64,000 bases of DNA from Nocardioides sp. R-C-SC26 (GTDB lineage Bacteria > Actinomycetota > Actinomycetes > Propionibacteriales > Nocardioidaceae), in NCBI RefSeq assembly GCF_021246465.1, contig NZ_JAHRHK010000002.1, forward strand, positions 1-64,000. The letters are read 5' to 3'. Below, piece after piece: positions 21,875-30,860 of the stretch. Position numbers and translations under genes: made by a program. The stretch's first letter is position 1. Each line of letters starts with the position of its first letter. The notes under the pieces are model-generated. The model worked only from the letters and a program-made list of their open reading frames with translations, had not been told where the DNA came from and did no database searches.

Positions 21875-23137
21875 GTGAGCGAGACCGTCTTCACCTACGC
21901 CGCGCCGGCCCTCAAGTTCGGCTCGGGTGCCTCGGCAGAGATCGGCCACGACCTGGCGGTCTTCGGCGCCCGTCGCACCCTGCTCGTCACCGACGCCGGG
22001 GTGGCCGCGACCGGGGTTCCAGCCCGGATCGCCGAGGAGATCGGCCGGTCCGGCATCGAGGTCGTCCTGTTCGACGGCGCCCGCGTCGAGCCGACCGACG
22101 AGTCGATGCTCGAGGCGATCGCCTTCGCCCGCGACGCCGGGCCGTTCGACGCCGTCGTGGCGGTCGGCGGCGGGTCGGCGATCGACACCGCCAAGGCCGT
22201 CAACCTGCTGACCACCAATCCGGGCGACCTGTTCGACTACCTCAACGCGCCGGTCGGCAAGGGCCTCGCCCCGACGCAGCCGCTGCTCCCGCTGGTCGCG
22301 GTGCCCACGACGACCGGCACCGGCAGTGAGAGCACCACGATCTGTGTGCTCGACGTCCTGAGCCTCCAAGTGAAGACCGGCATCAGCCATCCAGCGCTCC
22401 GCCCACGCCTCGCCGTCGTCGACCCGACGCTGACGATGACCCAGCCTGCGATGGTCACCGCGGCCTCGGGGCTCGACATCCTCTGCCACGCGCTGGAGAG
22501 CTACACCGCCAAGTGGTTCGGCGACTTCGAGGCCAAGGCACCCGAGCAACGCGTGCCGTACTGCGGCTCGAACCCGATCGCCGACATGTGGTCGGAGAAG
22601 GCGCTGACCTTGCTGGCCGGTTCGTTCCGCGAGGCCGTGCGCGACGGCGGCGACGTCCGGGCGCGCGAGCAGATGGCCCTGGCCGCGACCTTCGCCGGTC
22701 TCGGCTTCGGCAACGCCGGCGTGCATATCCCGCATGCGAACGCCTACCCGATCGCGGGTCGTGTCCGCGAGTACCGCCCCGACGGCTACCCGCAGGACGC
22801 CGCCATCGTGCCGCACGGCATGGCGGTCTCCCTGACGGCGCCCGAGGCGTTCCGCTTCACCTTCGACGCCGCTCCCGAGCGCCATCTGCGCGCGGCACAG
22901 CTGCTCGCGCCCGACCTGCCGGCCGGCGACGCCGACGCACTGCCCGCGGCGATCGCGCGCCTCATGCGCGACGTCGGCATCCCCAACGGCCTCGCCGCGG
23001 TCGGATTCGGCGAGGGCGACGTCGACGACCTGGTCGAGGGCGCGTTGAAGCAGCAGCGGCTCCTGGCGACGGCGCCGAAGGCCGTCACCGACGAGGACCT
23101 CGCCGCCATCTTCGGCGCCTCCCTGGAGCACTGGTGA
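21875..23137 (+). CDS. Iron-containing alcohol dehydrogenase, hydroxyacid-oxoacid transhydrogenase-like
   Basis: 420 residues. The fold signature of the iron-dependent (group III) dehydrogenases is clear: VAVGGGSAIDTAKAVNLL for NAD binding, then LVAVPTTTGTGSESTTICV. Metal-ligand regions are SGLDILCHALESYTA and, further on, NAGVHIPHANAYPIAG and PHGMAVSLTAP. The long insert (FEAKAPEQRVPYCGSNPIADMWSEKAL) and total length agree best with hydroxyacid-oxoacid transhydrogenase (ADHFE1/HOT type), which interconverts 4-hydroxybutyrate or similar hydroxyacids with 2-oxoglutarate. A plain alcohol dehydrogenase is the alternative. The next gene overlaps its stop by one base. Confidence 0.85.
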   Translation: MSETVFTYAAPALKFGSGASAEIGHDLAVFGARRTLLVTDAGVAATGVPARIAEEIGRSGIEVVLFDGARVEPTDESMLEAIAFARDAGPFDAVVAVGGGSAIDTAKAVNLLTTNPGDLFDYLNAPVGKGLAPTQPLLPLVAVPTTTGTGSESTTICVLDVLSLQVKTGISHPALRPRLAVVDPTLTMTQPAMVTAASGLDILCHALESYTAKWFGDFEAKAPEQRVPYCGSNPIADMWSEKALTLLAGSFREAVRDGGDVRAREQMALAATFAGLGFGNAGVHIPHANAYPIAGRVREYRPDGYPQDAAIVPHGMAVSLTAPEAFRFTFDAAPERHLRAAQLLAPDLPAGDADALPAAIARLMRDVGIPNGLAAVGFGEGDVDDLVEGALKQQRLLATAPKAVTDEDLAAIFGASLEHW

Positions 23138-23631
23138 TGGTGCGGCGCGCCTTCGCGGTGAGTTGCGCCGCCTACGTTGCGGCGTGGGTGCTCGCGGCGG
23201 TGCGCTTCCCCGCGGTCGTGCCGATGCACTTCGACGTCGCCGGCGAGGTCGACCGGACGGCGTCGCGCGGGCTCGCGCTGTTCTTCTTCGCGGTGCTCGG
23301 TGTCGCGATGGGCGGCCTCATGGCGTGGCTCGGTCGGACGATGCGGTCGACATCGACGGCCTGGATGAACGTCCCGCACAAGGACTGGTGGACCGCGACC
23401 CCCGACCGCGAGCAGCGGATGCGCACGATGATGGGACACGACCTGTGGCTGGTCGGCACGGCCACCATGACTCTCCTGACGACGCTGCTCGCCTGGACGG
23501 CGCTCGTCTCCCGGCGGGCCGATCCGTCCGTCGGCCCAGTCCTCTGGATCGCCTTGGGTGCCTACCTGGCCCTCATTCTCGGCTACAGCGTTCATGCGAG
23601 CAGATCGCGGTACCGGCCGCAGGAGCACTGA
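23137..23631 (+). CDS. DUF1648-type membrane protein
   Basis: 164 residues from the ATG overlapping the preceding TGA (TGATG). The N-terminal segment contains the DUF1648 pattern: a membrane span followed by FPAVVPMHFDVAGEVDRTASRG. Further spans are about 47-66 (ALFFFAVLGVAMGGLMAWLG), 104-122 and 132-150. The function of this family is unknown; in Firmicutes related domains occur in SdpI-type immunity proteins, which is only a distant hint here. Overlap with the dehydrogenase gene suggests one transcript. Confidence 0.7.
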   Translation: MVRRAFAVSCAAYVAAWVLAAVRFPAVVPMHFDVAGEVDRTASRGLALFFFAVLGVAMGGLMAWLGRTMRSTSTAWMNVPHKDWWTATPDREQRMRTMMGHDLWLVGTATMTLLTTLLAWTALVSRRADPSVGPVLWIALGAYLALILGYSVHASRSRYRPQEH

Positions 23632-23662
23632 CGGGAGGGGGCGCAGGCGGTTCCTGCCGGCG

Positions 23663-23668
23663 TAGCCT
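23663..23668 (+). promoter_or_regulatory. -10 element for a leaderless transcript (VOC gene)
   Basis: TAGCCT ends 6 nt before the ATG at 23675, with no Shine-Dalgarno sequence between. Confidence 0.5.
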
Positions 23669-23674
23669 CGGTCG

Positions 23675-24346
23675 ATGACCGCGCGATGGCACGAACTCTG
23701 CCTCGACGTCACCGAGGGCACCGACTACTCGGCGATGGAGGCCTTCTGGGCGACGGCGACCGGTCTGCGGATAGCACCGCCGTCGACGCCGGGATCGCCG
23801 GGCGATCTGGTGGACCACACCGGTGCCGGCATCGCGCTCTGCCCGGTGCCGGAGCCGAAGGCCGCCAAGCACCGGGTGCATCTCGACGTCCACACCGCCG
23901 ACATCGCGAGCCTGATCGCTGCGGGCGCGACCGTCGTGGAGGAGCTCGAGCGGTGGACGGTGCTCGCCGATCCCGAGGGCGGCGAACTGTGTGCGTTCGG
24001 ACGGCCGACCGTGGCGGATTACCGCATCTACGAGCTCTGCGTGGACTCGGTCGATTCGGCGTCGATCGCGGCCTGGTGGGCGCAGCGCTTCGGCGTCGAG
24101 GCACGCGACGAGGGTCAGGGCTGGCGCTGGCTCGAGGGTGTGCCAGGCATGCCGTTCGAGGCCTGGGTCTTCGTCGACGTCCCGGAACCGAAGACGGTCA
24201 AGAACCGCCTGCACTGGGACGTCTTCGGCGACGTCGCCGAGTTCACGGCGGCAGGCGCCACACTGCTGTGGGACATGCCGCGGTGGAGCGTGCTCGCGGA
24301 CCCGGAGGGCAACGAGTTCTGCGTGTTCCCCGAACCGCCCGGCTGA
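23675..24346 (+). CDS. Double VOC (glyoxalase/bleomycin-resistance fold) protein
   Basis: 223 residues made of two related VOC modules (about 1-110 and 115-220). Each ends with the same pattern: a VHLDV / LHWDV strand, an 'AGAT..EEL-W.VLADPEG-E-C.F' stretch, and a closing FGRP or FPEP. Internal duplication is typical of VOC proteins that form a pseudo-dimer. Metal ligands are not certain because His at the expected sites is only partly conserved. Substrate unknown. Leaderless-type promoter upstream. Confidence 0.8.
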   Translation: MTARWHELCLDVTEGTDYSAMEAFWATATGLRIAPPSTPGSPGDLVDHTGAGIALCPVPEPKAAKHRVHLDVHTADIASLIAAGATVVEELERWTVLADPEGGELCAFGRPTVADYRIYELCVDSVDSASIAAWWAQRFGVEARDEGQGWRWLEGVPGMPFEAWVFVDVPEPKTVKNRLHWDVFGDVAEFTAAGATLLWDMPRWSVLADPEGNEFCVFPEPPG

Positions 24347-24389
24347 ACCCGCGGCGCCCGTCGGCCGACCGGGAGGGGCCGAGGTCGGA

Positions 24390-24569
24390 TCAGGCCGTGC
24401 GCTGCAGCCGGGAGGCGTGGCCGTCCGGCGTGAGGTAGCCGCCGTCGCTGAAGAGGATCACGCCGTTGCAGAGTCGGCACCAACCCTGCTCGCTGTGATC
24501 GACGACGACGTGGGCGCAGGCGCAGTCGGGCGACTGGGCCTCGGGACAGGCGGGGGAGTGGTCGCACAT
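24390..24569 (-). CDS. DUF5999-like cysteine-rich micro-protein
   Basis: 59 residues on the minus strand, found by reading the gap between the VOC gene and dapE. It begins MCDHSPACPEAQSPDC and continues with a HSEQGWCRLCNGVILF segment and a PDGHAS end. Six Cys and four His suggest a small metal-binding or disulphide-linked protein. An AAGGAG site lies 8 nt before the ATG. From memory the pattern 'MC-H-PxCP... HPEQGW-LLCNGV--F-D-G-LLPDG' matches DUF5999, known mainly in Streptomyces; function unknown. Confidence 0.75.
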   Translation of the reverse strand: MCDHSPACPEAQSPDCACAHVVVDHSEQGWCRLCNGVILFSDGGYLTPDGHASRLQRTA

Positions 24570-24744
24570 CGTTGTGCTCCTTCGGTGCTGGCCGTGAGAT
24601 CGAGACCTCTTCTATCGGCACCGGGCATCGCCGACCTGACGTGAATGCGTGCGTGAGGTGTCGGCGATGTGTCCGCCTCTGCTCCGTGTCCCGCGGCCCT
24701 CACCGCTCGCGGAGACGGCGCGGCGCCCTGCTTGACTGAGGGTC

Positions 24745-25830
24745 ATGTCCGCACGCCCCACGCTCGACCTCAGCCAGGACGCCGTCGGCATCACCCGACA
24801 GCTCGTCGACATCGAGTCGGTGAGCCGCGACGAGCAGCAGATCGCCGACGCCGTCGAGGACGCCCTGCGCGGCCTCCCGCACCTCGACGTCGTGCGCCGC
24901 GGCCACACCATCGTGGCGCGCACCCGACTGGGTCACGGTGAGCGGGTCGTGATCGCGGGCCATCTCGACACCGTGCCCGTCAACGACAACCTGCCGAGCC
25001 GTCTCGACGAGGCCGCCGGCCTGCTTCACGGCCTCGGGACCTGCGACATGAAGGGTGGCGACGGCGTCATCCTGCGGCTGGCCGCGACGCTGCCCCAGCC
25101 GGTGCGCGACGTCACCTACATCCTCTACGAGGCCGAGGAGATCGACGCGCAGTACAACGGGCTGCGGCTGCTCGCCGAGAGCGATCCCGAGCTCCTGGAG
25201 GCGGACTTCGCGATCCTGATGGAGCCCTCCAACGCCGTCGTGGAGGCCGGGTGCCAGGGCACGCTGCGCGTGGAGGTCGTCAGCCGCGGGGAGCGGGCGC
25301 ACAGCGCGCGGTCGTGGCGCGGAGTGAACGCCATCCACGGTGCCGCCGAGGTGCTGAACCGGCTCGCCGGCTACCAGGCCCGCCGTCCGGTGATCGACGG
25401 GCTGGAGTACCACGAGGGGCTGAACGCGGTGTTCATCCGCGGCGGGGTGGCCGGCAACGTGCTGCCCGACGAGTGCGTCGTCGAGGTCAACCACCGGTTC
25501 GCGCCGGACCGGAGCGAGGCCGAGGCCGAGGCGTTCGTGCGGGAGTTCTTCGACGGCTTCGAGGTCCGCTTGACCGACTCCAGCCCCGGCGCTCTCCCCG
25601 GGCTCGACCGACCGGCCGCGCGCGCCTTCGTCGACGCCGTCGGCGGCGAGGTGAACCCCAAGTTCGGGTGGACCGACGTCGCCCGCTTCACCGCGCTCGG
25701 CGTGCCTGCTGTCAACTTCGGTCCGGGAGACCCGATGCTGGCACACAAGCAGGAGGAGCACGTGCCGCTCGCCGACATCGAGCGCTGCGAGGCCACCCTC
25801 CGCGCCTGGTTGAGTGGAGAGGACAGCTGA
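24745..25830 (+). CDS. dapE: Succinyl-diaminopimelate desuccinylase
   Basis: 361 residues. Catalyses removal of succinate from N-succinyl-LL-2,6-diaminopimelate in lysine and peptidoglycan precursor synthesis. M20-family metal sites are visible: IAGHLDTVPVN, GTCDMKGGD, the catalytic EAEE and a late HKQEEHV. The KFGWTDVARF segment before PAVNFGPGD is characteristic of actinobacterial DapE. The stop codon overlaps the next start (ATGA), so the LOG protein is translationally coupled, as dapE and Rv1205 are neighbours in M. tuberculosis. Confidence 0.93.
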   Translation: MSARPTLDLSQDAVGITRQLVDIESVSRDEQQIADAVEDALRGLPHLDVVRRGHTIVARTRLGHGERVVIAGHLDTVPVNDNLPSRLDEAAGLLHGLGTCDMKGGDGVILRLAATLPQPVRDVTYILYEAEEIDAQYNGLRLLAESDPELLEADFAILMEPSNAVVEAGCQGTLRVEVVSRGERAHSARSWRGVNAIHGAAEVLNRLAGYQARRPVIDGLEYHEGLNAVFIRGGVAGNVLPDECVVEVNHRFAPDRSEAEAEAFVREFFDGFEVRLTDSSPGALPGLDRPAARAFVDAVGGEVNPKFGWTDVARFTALGVPAVNFGPGDPMLAHKQEEHVPLADIERCEATLRAWLSGEDS

Positions 25831-26558
25831 TGGCCAAGCACAAGGGCCCGATCATCCAGCGCCGCGCGCAGGTCGACGGCACCACCACCGACCAGCGCCT
25901 GCTGGACTCACGTGGCCCGAGCGACTGGGTGCACACCGATCCCTGGCGGGTACTCCGCATCCAGGCGGAGTTCGTCGAGGGCTTCGGCGCCCTCGCCGAA
26001 CTGGGGCCGGCCATCGCGGTCTTCGGATCGGCGCGCACCAAGCCGGACGATCCCTTCTACGCGCTCGGCGAAGAGGTGGCGCGCAAGCTCGTCGAGGCCG
26101 ACTTCGCCGTGATCACCGGCGGCGGGCCCGGAGCCATGGAGGCCGCCAACAAGGGAGCCAGCCAGGCGGGCGGCGTCAGCGTCGGGCTCGGTATCGAGTT
26201 GCCGTTCGAGTCCGGCCTCAACGAGTGGGTCGACGTCGGCATCAACTTCCGGTACTTCTTCGCCCGCAAGACGATGTTCGTGAAGTACTCCCAGGGCTAC
26301 ATCGTGCTGCCAGGCGGGTTGGGCACGCTGGACGAGATGTTCGAGGCGTTGACCTTGGCGCAGACGCAGAAGATCACCGAGTTCCCGGTCGCCCTCGTGG
26401 GCACCCGCTACTGGGGTGGGTTGGTCGACTGGCTGCGCGAGACCGTCACCGCTGACGGCAAGATGTCGCCCGGCGACCTCGACCGGCTCCTGGTCACCGA
26501 CGATCTGGACGAGGCGGTGGCCCTGATGGTCGACGCCCGCGACCAGCACCGGGGCTGA
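25830..26558 (+). CDS. LOG family (TIGR00730) Rossmann-fold protein
   Basis: 242 residues starting at the ATG within the dapE stop. It contains AVFGSARTKPDDP, VITGGGPGAMEAANKGA and the family motif PGGLGTLDEMFEALT. These are the nucleotide-binding and catalytic elements of LOG proteins, which release cytokinin-type bases from nucleotide monophosphates; many bacterial members act on AMP-like substrates of unknown importance. Neighbourhood matches Rv1205 of M. tuberculosis, a proven LOG. Confidence 0.9.
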   Translation: MAKHKGPIIQRRAQVDGTTTDQRLLDSRGPSDWVHTDPWRVLRIQAEFVEGFGALAELGPAIAVFGSARTKPDDPFYALGEEVARKLVEADFAVITGGGPGAMEAANKGASQAGGVSVGLGIELPFESGLNEWVDVGINFRYFFARKTMFVKYSQGYIVLPGGLGTLDEMFEALTLAQTQKITEFPVALVGTRYWGGLVDWLRETVTADGKMSPGDLDRLLVTDDLDEAVALMVDARDQHRG

Positions 26559-26562
26559 CGTC

Positions 26563-26874
26563 GTGGTCTGGCTCTGCGCGATCGTCGCGATCCTCGTGCT
26601 CGGCGCGGTCGCCGCGGTGGCGGCCGGCCGCGGCGCGCCGATGGCCGTCGAGCACGGCGATCGCCCGGACGTGCTCCCCGGCAGCGTCGGACGCGATGGC
26701 ACCCTCCCGCTCACCGGCGAGCACCTTCGGCGGGTGCGATTCCCCGTCGTCCTGCGCGGCTACCGCATGGACGACGTCGACGCGCTGCTCGATCGCGTGG
26801 CGCGGCAGCTCGACGGCGGGCCGGTCGCGGAGGACGACGACGCGGGTCACCAGGGACCCTCCGGCGCACTCTGA
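26563..26874 (+). CDS. DivIVA-motif membrane protein (Rv1209-like)
   Basis: 103 residues from GTG four bases after the previous stop. One membrane span at residues 4-20 (LCAIVAILVLGAVAAVA), then a short linker, then the DivIVA-type motif RRVRFPVVLRGYRMDDVDALLDRVARQL (about 56-83). Motifs of this kind bind curved membrane at poles and septa. In mycobacteria a similar small protein lies in the same neighbourhood. Role unknown, possibly positioning of cell-wall factors. Confidence 0.7.
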   Translation: MVWLCAIVAILVLGAVAAVAAGRGAPMAVEHGDRPDVLPGSVGRDGTLPLTGEHLRRVRFPVVLRGYRMDDVDALLDRVARQLDGGPVAEDDDAGHQGPSGAL

Positions 26875-26887
26875 GAGACTCCCTCGC

Positions 26888-27319
26888 ATGTCGCAGACCG
26901 TGGTGGTGTGGGTGCTGACGGCCTTGGCCGCCGTCGTGGTCGTGCTCACCCGCCTGCGTCTGCGCCGTACCGCGAGGGGGGGCGGTCGCGTCGACATCGC
27001 GCGCGCCCCGGTCGCGGTCCACACCGGTGCCGGCGCGCTGGCGTTGGTCAGCTGGGTCGTCTTCCTGGCCAGCGGCGATCGGCTCAGCGAGGACACCACC
27101 ACGCTGATCGGTCTGGTCTCCCTCGCGCTGTGGTGGGTCGTCGCGGTCGCGGGGGTCCTGCTGCTGGCGCGCTGGCTGCCGAGTCGTGGGCGGCACTCCG
27201 CCGACGAGGCGCTCGCCGACTCCTGGACCGGCGGACCGGGGCTCTCCCTGCTGGGGCACCTGGGGATGGTGGGCGGCGCCGCCTACTTCACCTACGCCTA
27301 CCTCGTCAGCGCTGTGTGA
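26888..27319 (+). CDS. Four-span membrane protein, unknown function
   Basis: 143 residues from ATG at 26888; a same-frame extension upstream overlaps the previous gene and lacks a ribosome binding site. Four hydrophobic segments: about 4-18, 41-59, 71-95 and 124-142. No recognised motif. It lies between the DivIVA-like gene and an M14 peptidase, all co-directional with small gaps, so it may share their transcript. Confidence 0.6.
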   Translation: MSQTVVVWVLTALAAVVVVLTRLRLRRTARGGGRVDIARAPVAVHTGAGALALVSWVVFLASGDRLSEDTTTLIGLVSLALWWVVAVAGVLLLARWLPSRGRHSADEALADSWTGGPGLSLLGHLGMVGGAAYFTYAYLVSAV

Positions 27320-27324
27320 GAGCC

Positions 27325-28140
27325 GTGCCCCGCACGAGGAACGGTCTCGTGGGGATCCTGGCGCTCGCGAGCGTGGCGGCCGGTGCGCCACCGTCGGTCG
27401 CCGAGCAGGTCGCCGGAGCGTCGGCTCGCGTCGGTCAGGGAGCCGAGCGGGTGGTCATCGGGCACTCTGTGCAGGGCCGACCGATCTCGGCGTACCGCCT
27501 CGGCGACGCACTCGTCGGGGAGGTCGACGCCGATGTGCCCACGGTCGTCGTGGTGACGAGTATGCACGGCGACGAGGGCGACGTCCGTGCGATCGCGCGC
27601 GGTCTCATCGCAGGCCCGCCGATCGTCGGTCTGGACCTGTGGGTCGTGCCGAGCCCCAACCCCGACGGGTTGGCGGCGGGCGCCCGAGCCAACCGCCGAG
27701 GTGTCGACCTCAACCGCAACTTCCCCTACCGCTGGGTCGATCTCGACGGGCGCTACGAGTCCGGCGCAGGGCCGGCCTCGGAGCCGGAGACCCGGGCATT
27801 GATGCGCTTCCTGAGACGTGTGCGTCCGGACCGGTTGCTGAGCTTCCACCAGCCGTTGTACGGCGTGGACACCGACACCAAGGACGCCGCCTTCGCCCGC
27901 CGGATCGCCGCGCAGCTGCATCTTCCGCGCCGTCGCTTCGACTGCGGGGGCACCTGCCACGGCACGCTGACCATGTGGTTCAACCAGAACTTCGCCGGTT
28001 CGGCACACACGGTGGAGTACGCGGCGCGACCCTCTCGACGACACCTCTCCACGACGGTTCCGCGCCAGATCCTGCACCTGTTCGGAGCCCGCCGAGCGAT
28101 CGACGCGGGTGAGCGGTGGGTGCCCGGGAGCGGCACCTGA
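27325..28140 (+). CDS. Secreted M14-family zinc carboxypeptidase
   Basis: 271 residues from GTG, with a signal peptide (residues 1-27, GLVGILALASVAAGAPPSVAEQ). M14 signatures: zinc ligands H81 and E84 in MHGDEGD, the arginine/asparagine substrate site ANRRGVDLNRNFPY, the third zinc ligand in LSFHQPLYG, and a catalytic Glu in HTVEYA. The domain size and HGDEG motif suggest a murein peptide amidase (MpaA-like) or gamma-D-glutamyl-diaminopimelate carboxypeptidase working on cell-wall peptides outside the membrane. The exact substrate is inferred. Confidence 0.85.
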   Translation: MPRTRNGLVGILALASVAAGAPPSVAEQVAGASARVGQGAERVVIGHSVQGRPISAYRLGDALVGEVDADVPTVVVVTSMHGDEGDVRAIARGLIAGPPIVGLDLWVVPSPNPDGLAAGARANRRGVDLNRNFPYRWVDLDGRYESGAGPASEPETRALMRFLRRVRPDRLLSFHQPLYGVDTDTKDAAFARRIAAQLHLPRRRFDCGGTCHGTLTMWFNQNFAGSAHTVEYAARPSRRHLSTTVPRQILHLFGARRAIDAGERWVPGSGT

Positions 28141-28184
28141 GGCACCCGGGCGCACCGGAGGTGCGTCCGCTTCGCCCGATGGGC

Positions 28185-28190
28185 GATAAT
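28185..28190 (+). promoter_or_regulatory. -10 element upstream of the DUF3117 gene
   Basis: GATAAT lies 68 nt before the small gene. The candidate -35 hexamer 17 bp upstream (TGCGTC) is weak. Confidence 0.4.
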
Positions 28191-28257
28191 GGTCGAGCCG
28201 GACGGCCACGGGCGCCGTCCAGCGACGCGTTCGGCATCTGATGAGGAAGAGGTCCCC

Positions 28258-28425
28258 ATGGCGGCGATGAAGCCCCGGACCGGCGACGGTCCGCTGGAAG
28301 TCACCAAGGAAGGCCGCGGCATCGTGATGCGCGTGCCCCTCGAAGGCGGCGGTCGCCTCGTCGTCGAGCTGAATGCCGAGGAAGCCGGCGCGCTGGGGGA
28401 TGCCCTCAAGGCCGTCGTCGGCTGA
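28258..28425 (+). CDS. DUF3117 small protein (Rv1211-like)
   Basis: 55 residues, almost entirely the DUF3117 sequence: MKPRTGDGPLEVTKEGRGIVMRVP, then GGGRLVVELNAEEAGALGDAL. GAGGAAGAGG precedes the ATG. This tiny protein is highly conserved across actinobacteria and of unknown function. Its place between the DivIVA-like/M14 genes and the O-methyltransferase-sigE block agrees with Rv1211 in M. tuberculosis. Confidence 0.9.
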   Translation: MAAMKPRTGDGPLEVTKEGRGIVMRVPLEGGGRLVVELNAEEAGALGDALKAVVG

Positions 28426-28435
28426 CGCGCTGCTC

Positions 28436-30079
28436 GTGCGGTCCGCGTCGAAGACCCCAGCTCCCGATCGCGGCGCGGTGACCTCGCCGACGTCGGGGGT
28501 GCTGCCGCCGCAGGTGGGCGCGCCCGGCTTCGCTCTCTCCGCCGGCCCCCGGCACGGCGTCGGCGGGGTCGACGTCGTCGCGCTTCCGGTGCTGCCTGCC
28601 CCGATCACTCCCGACGAGGGAGCGCCCGGTGAGGCGGCGGTACTGCTCGGCCCGGGCGCGGCCGATCTCGGCGAGGCCCTGGGCGTCGATCTCCTCGCGC
28701 TGGCCGAGGCGTCCGGACTGACCGGTCGTACCGGCGAGACCGCGACGATCCCGCTCGCGCTCGGCGCGCCTGACAACCCCGACCTGCGCCTCGTCGTGCT
28801 CGTCGGTGTCGGCGACGCCACCCCGACCGACCTGCGGCGAGCCGCAGCCGCGCTCGCGCGGCCGTGCCGTGGGCGCGTCGCCGTCGCGACCACGCTCGCC
28901 GGCCTGGACGCCGAGCACGGGATCGAGGGCGTCGTCGTCGGGCTCAGCCTGGCCTCCTTCGGGTTCTCCTGGCGCTCCGCGCCGCCCCCGGCCGTCGAGC
29001 GTCCGGTGACGCGCGTCGTCCTGGCTGGCCGGGAGCACGATGTCGCCGACGACGCCGCGCTGCGCCGCGCCGTCGCCCTGGCAGGTGCGGGCTGGTACGC
29101 CCGCCACCTCGCGACGGTGCCCTCGAACCTGAAGAACCCCGCCTGGATGGCCGAGCAGGCAGCGCTGCTCGCCGAGCGGCACGACCTGACGCTGCGGGTA
29201 TGGGACGAGCACGAGCTGGAGAACGAGGGGTTCGGCGGCATCCTCGGTGTCGGCCAGGGCTCGGTGTCCCCGCCGCGGCTCATCCGTCTGGACTACACCC
29301 CTCCCAAGGCAGGCCGTCGCACCCCGACCGTCGTCCTGGTCGGCAAGGGCATCACCTTCGACTCCGGAGGCATCTCCATCAAGCCCGCCCAGGGCATGGA
29401 GACGATGAAGCGCGACATGACGGGCGGTGCCGTCGTCCTCGCCACGATGGCCGCGCTGCACGCCGTCGGCTGCCCGGTGAAGGTCGTCGGACTCGTGCCG
29501 TCGGCCGAGAACGCGATCTCCGGGAGCGCCACGCGCCCCGGCGACGTGCTGCGTCACTACGGCGGACGCACCACCGAGGTCACCAACACCGACGCCGAGG
29601 GGCGCCTGGTGCTCGGCGACGCCCTCGCCTATGCCGTGCGTGAGCTGAAGCCCGCCGCCGTCGTCGACGTCGCGACGCTCACCGGAGGCATCAAGGTCGC
29701 CCTGGGCCAGCAGGTCGGCGGTCTCTTCGCCAACGACGATGCCCTCGCCGACGCTGTCTTCTCCGCCGCGGAGCAGGCGGGCGAACCGCTGTGGCGCTTC
29801 CCGCTCCACCCCGCGTACGAGGAGAAGCTCGCCTCGAAGGTGGCCGACGCCGACAACGGCCCGTCGGGCCCGCAGGCGATCATGGCGGCGCTGTTCCTCC
29901 AGCACTTCGTGCGTGGCCCCGGCGGCCCCGTTCCGTGGGCGCACCTCGACGTCGCCTCCGTGGGCGATGCCCCCGAGGAGCGGCACGAGTGGACCAAGGG
30001 CCCGACGGGCTTCGGTGCTCGCGCGCTGCTCACCTGGCTCGGCAGCGCCGACCCGCTGGCCGGCGTCGGCACGTCCTGA
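28436..30079 (+). CDS. pepA: Leucyl aminopeptidase (M17)
   Basis: 547 residues from GTG at 28436, just after the DUF3117 stop; a GTG near 28,479 is possible and would shorten the poorly conserved N-terminus. The C-terminal catalytic domain has VGKGITFDSGGISIKP (metal and Lys site), MKRDMTGGA, and the M17 signature NTDAEGRLVLGDAL. The ending HEWTKGPTGFGARALLTWL is typical. A cytosolic hexameric enzyme that releases N-terminal residues from peptides using two metal ions. Convergent with the methyltransferase gene, with 34 bp between stops. Confidence 0.92.
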   Translation: MRSASKTPAPDRGAVTSPTSGVLPPQVGAPGFALSAGPRHGVGGVDVVALPVLPAPITPDEGAPGEAAVLLGPGAADLGEALGVDLLALAEASGLTGRTGETATIPLALGAPDNPDLRLVVLVGVGDATPTDLRRAAAALARPCRGRVAVATTLAGLDAEHGIEGVVVGLSLASFGFSWRSAPPPAVERPVTRVVLAGREHDVADDAALRRAVALAGAGWYARHLATVPSNLKNPAWMAEQAALLAERHDLTLRVWDEHELENEGFGGILGVGQGSVSPPRLIRLDYTPPKAGRRTPTVVLVGKGITFDSGGISIKPAQGMETMKRDMTGGAVVLATMAALHAVGCPVKVVGLVPSAENAISGSATRPGDVLRHYGGRTTEVTNTDAEGRLVLGDALAYAVRELKPAAVVDVATLTGGIKVALGQQVGGLFANDDALADAVFSAAEQAGEPLWRFPLHPAYEEKLASKVADADNGPSGPQAIMAALFLQHFVRGPGGPVPWAHLDVASVGDAPEERHEWTKGPTGFGARALLTWLGSADPLAGVGTS

Positions 30080-30113
30080 GCGGTTGCGAGCAGGGATCTG
30101 CCGACCTGCCGGA

Positions 30114-30773
30114 TCAGGCCTCGGGGACCCAGACCTTCTTGGCGAGCAGCAGGCCGTCTCCGACGGGCAGCAGCAACGGCACGAGGTTCTCGTCCTCGGC
30201 GATGCGACGACCGAGGTCGCGGATGACGACCGTCTCCTCGTCGCGACGTGAGGGGTCGGCGACCCGGTCGTGCCACAGGGCGTTGTCGAAGGCCACCACG
30301 CCGCCGGGGCGCAGCAGGCGGAGGGCCTCGTCGAGGTAGGCGCCGTACTCGGCCTTGTCGCCGTCGCAGAAGACGATGTCGTAGTGGCCGTCGGTCAGTC
30401 GCGGCAGGACGTCGAGAGCGGACCCGGCGATGGTGCGCACCCGCTGGGAGGCGATGCCGGCCTCGGTGAAGGTCTCGCGGGCCAGGCGCTGGTGCTCGGC
30501 CTCCAGGTCCACCGTGGTGAGGACGCCGTCGGCGCGCATGCCGCGCAGCAACCAGAGGCCGGAGACGCCGGTGCCCGTGCCGACCTCGACCACGGCACGT
30601 GCCTCGATCACCGAGGCCAGGAACGAGAGTGCGGCCCCTGCCCCCGCCCCGATGCCGACGACGCCCACCTCGTCGGCCCGGGCCCGCGCCGCAGCGAGCA
30701 CGGCATCCTCGGCCACGAAGTTCTCCGCGTAGATCCAGCTCTCCGTGGCGATCGGCTCGGTGGGGGTCGACAT
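30114..30773 (-). CDS. SAM-dependent O-methyltransferase (Rv1220c-like)
   Basis: 219 residues from ATG at 30773; the upstream same-frame extension has no support. It shows the class I fold of the catechol/caffeoyl-CoA O-methyltransferase family: [19 protein letters not shown] (SAM loop), [53 protein letters not shown] (metal and catalytic region). It is divergent from the sigE-like gene, as Rv1220c is from sigE in M. tuberculosis. Physiological substrate unknown. Confidence 0.9.
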   Translation of the reverse strand: MSTPTEPIATESWIYAENFVAEDAVLAAARARADEVGVVGIGAGAGAALSFLASVIEARAVVEVGTGTGVSGLWLLRGMRADGVLTTVDLEAEHQRLARETFTEAGIASQRVRTIAGSALDVLPRLTDGHYDIVFCDGDKAEYGAYLDEALRLLRPGGVVAFDNALWHDRVADPSRRDEETVVIRDLGRRIAEDENLVPLLLPVGDGLLLAKKVWVPEA

Positions 30774-30780
30774 GGCACGC

Positions 30781-30786
30781 ACCGTA
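30781..30786 (-). promoter_or_regulatory. -10 element for a leaderless transcript (O-methyltransferase)
   Basis: Read on the minus strand, TACGGT is followed by 7 nt and then the ATG at 30773, with no ribosome binding site. Confidence 0.5.
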
Positions 30787-30860
30787 GCGCGAACCGTGCT
30801 TCGCGCGGGGGACGACCGCGCCGGTGCTCGACGGCCCGACGGACGTGGGGGAACACGGCC

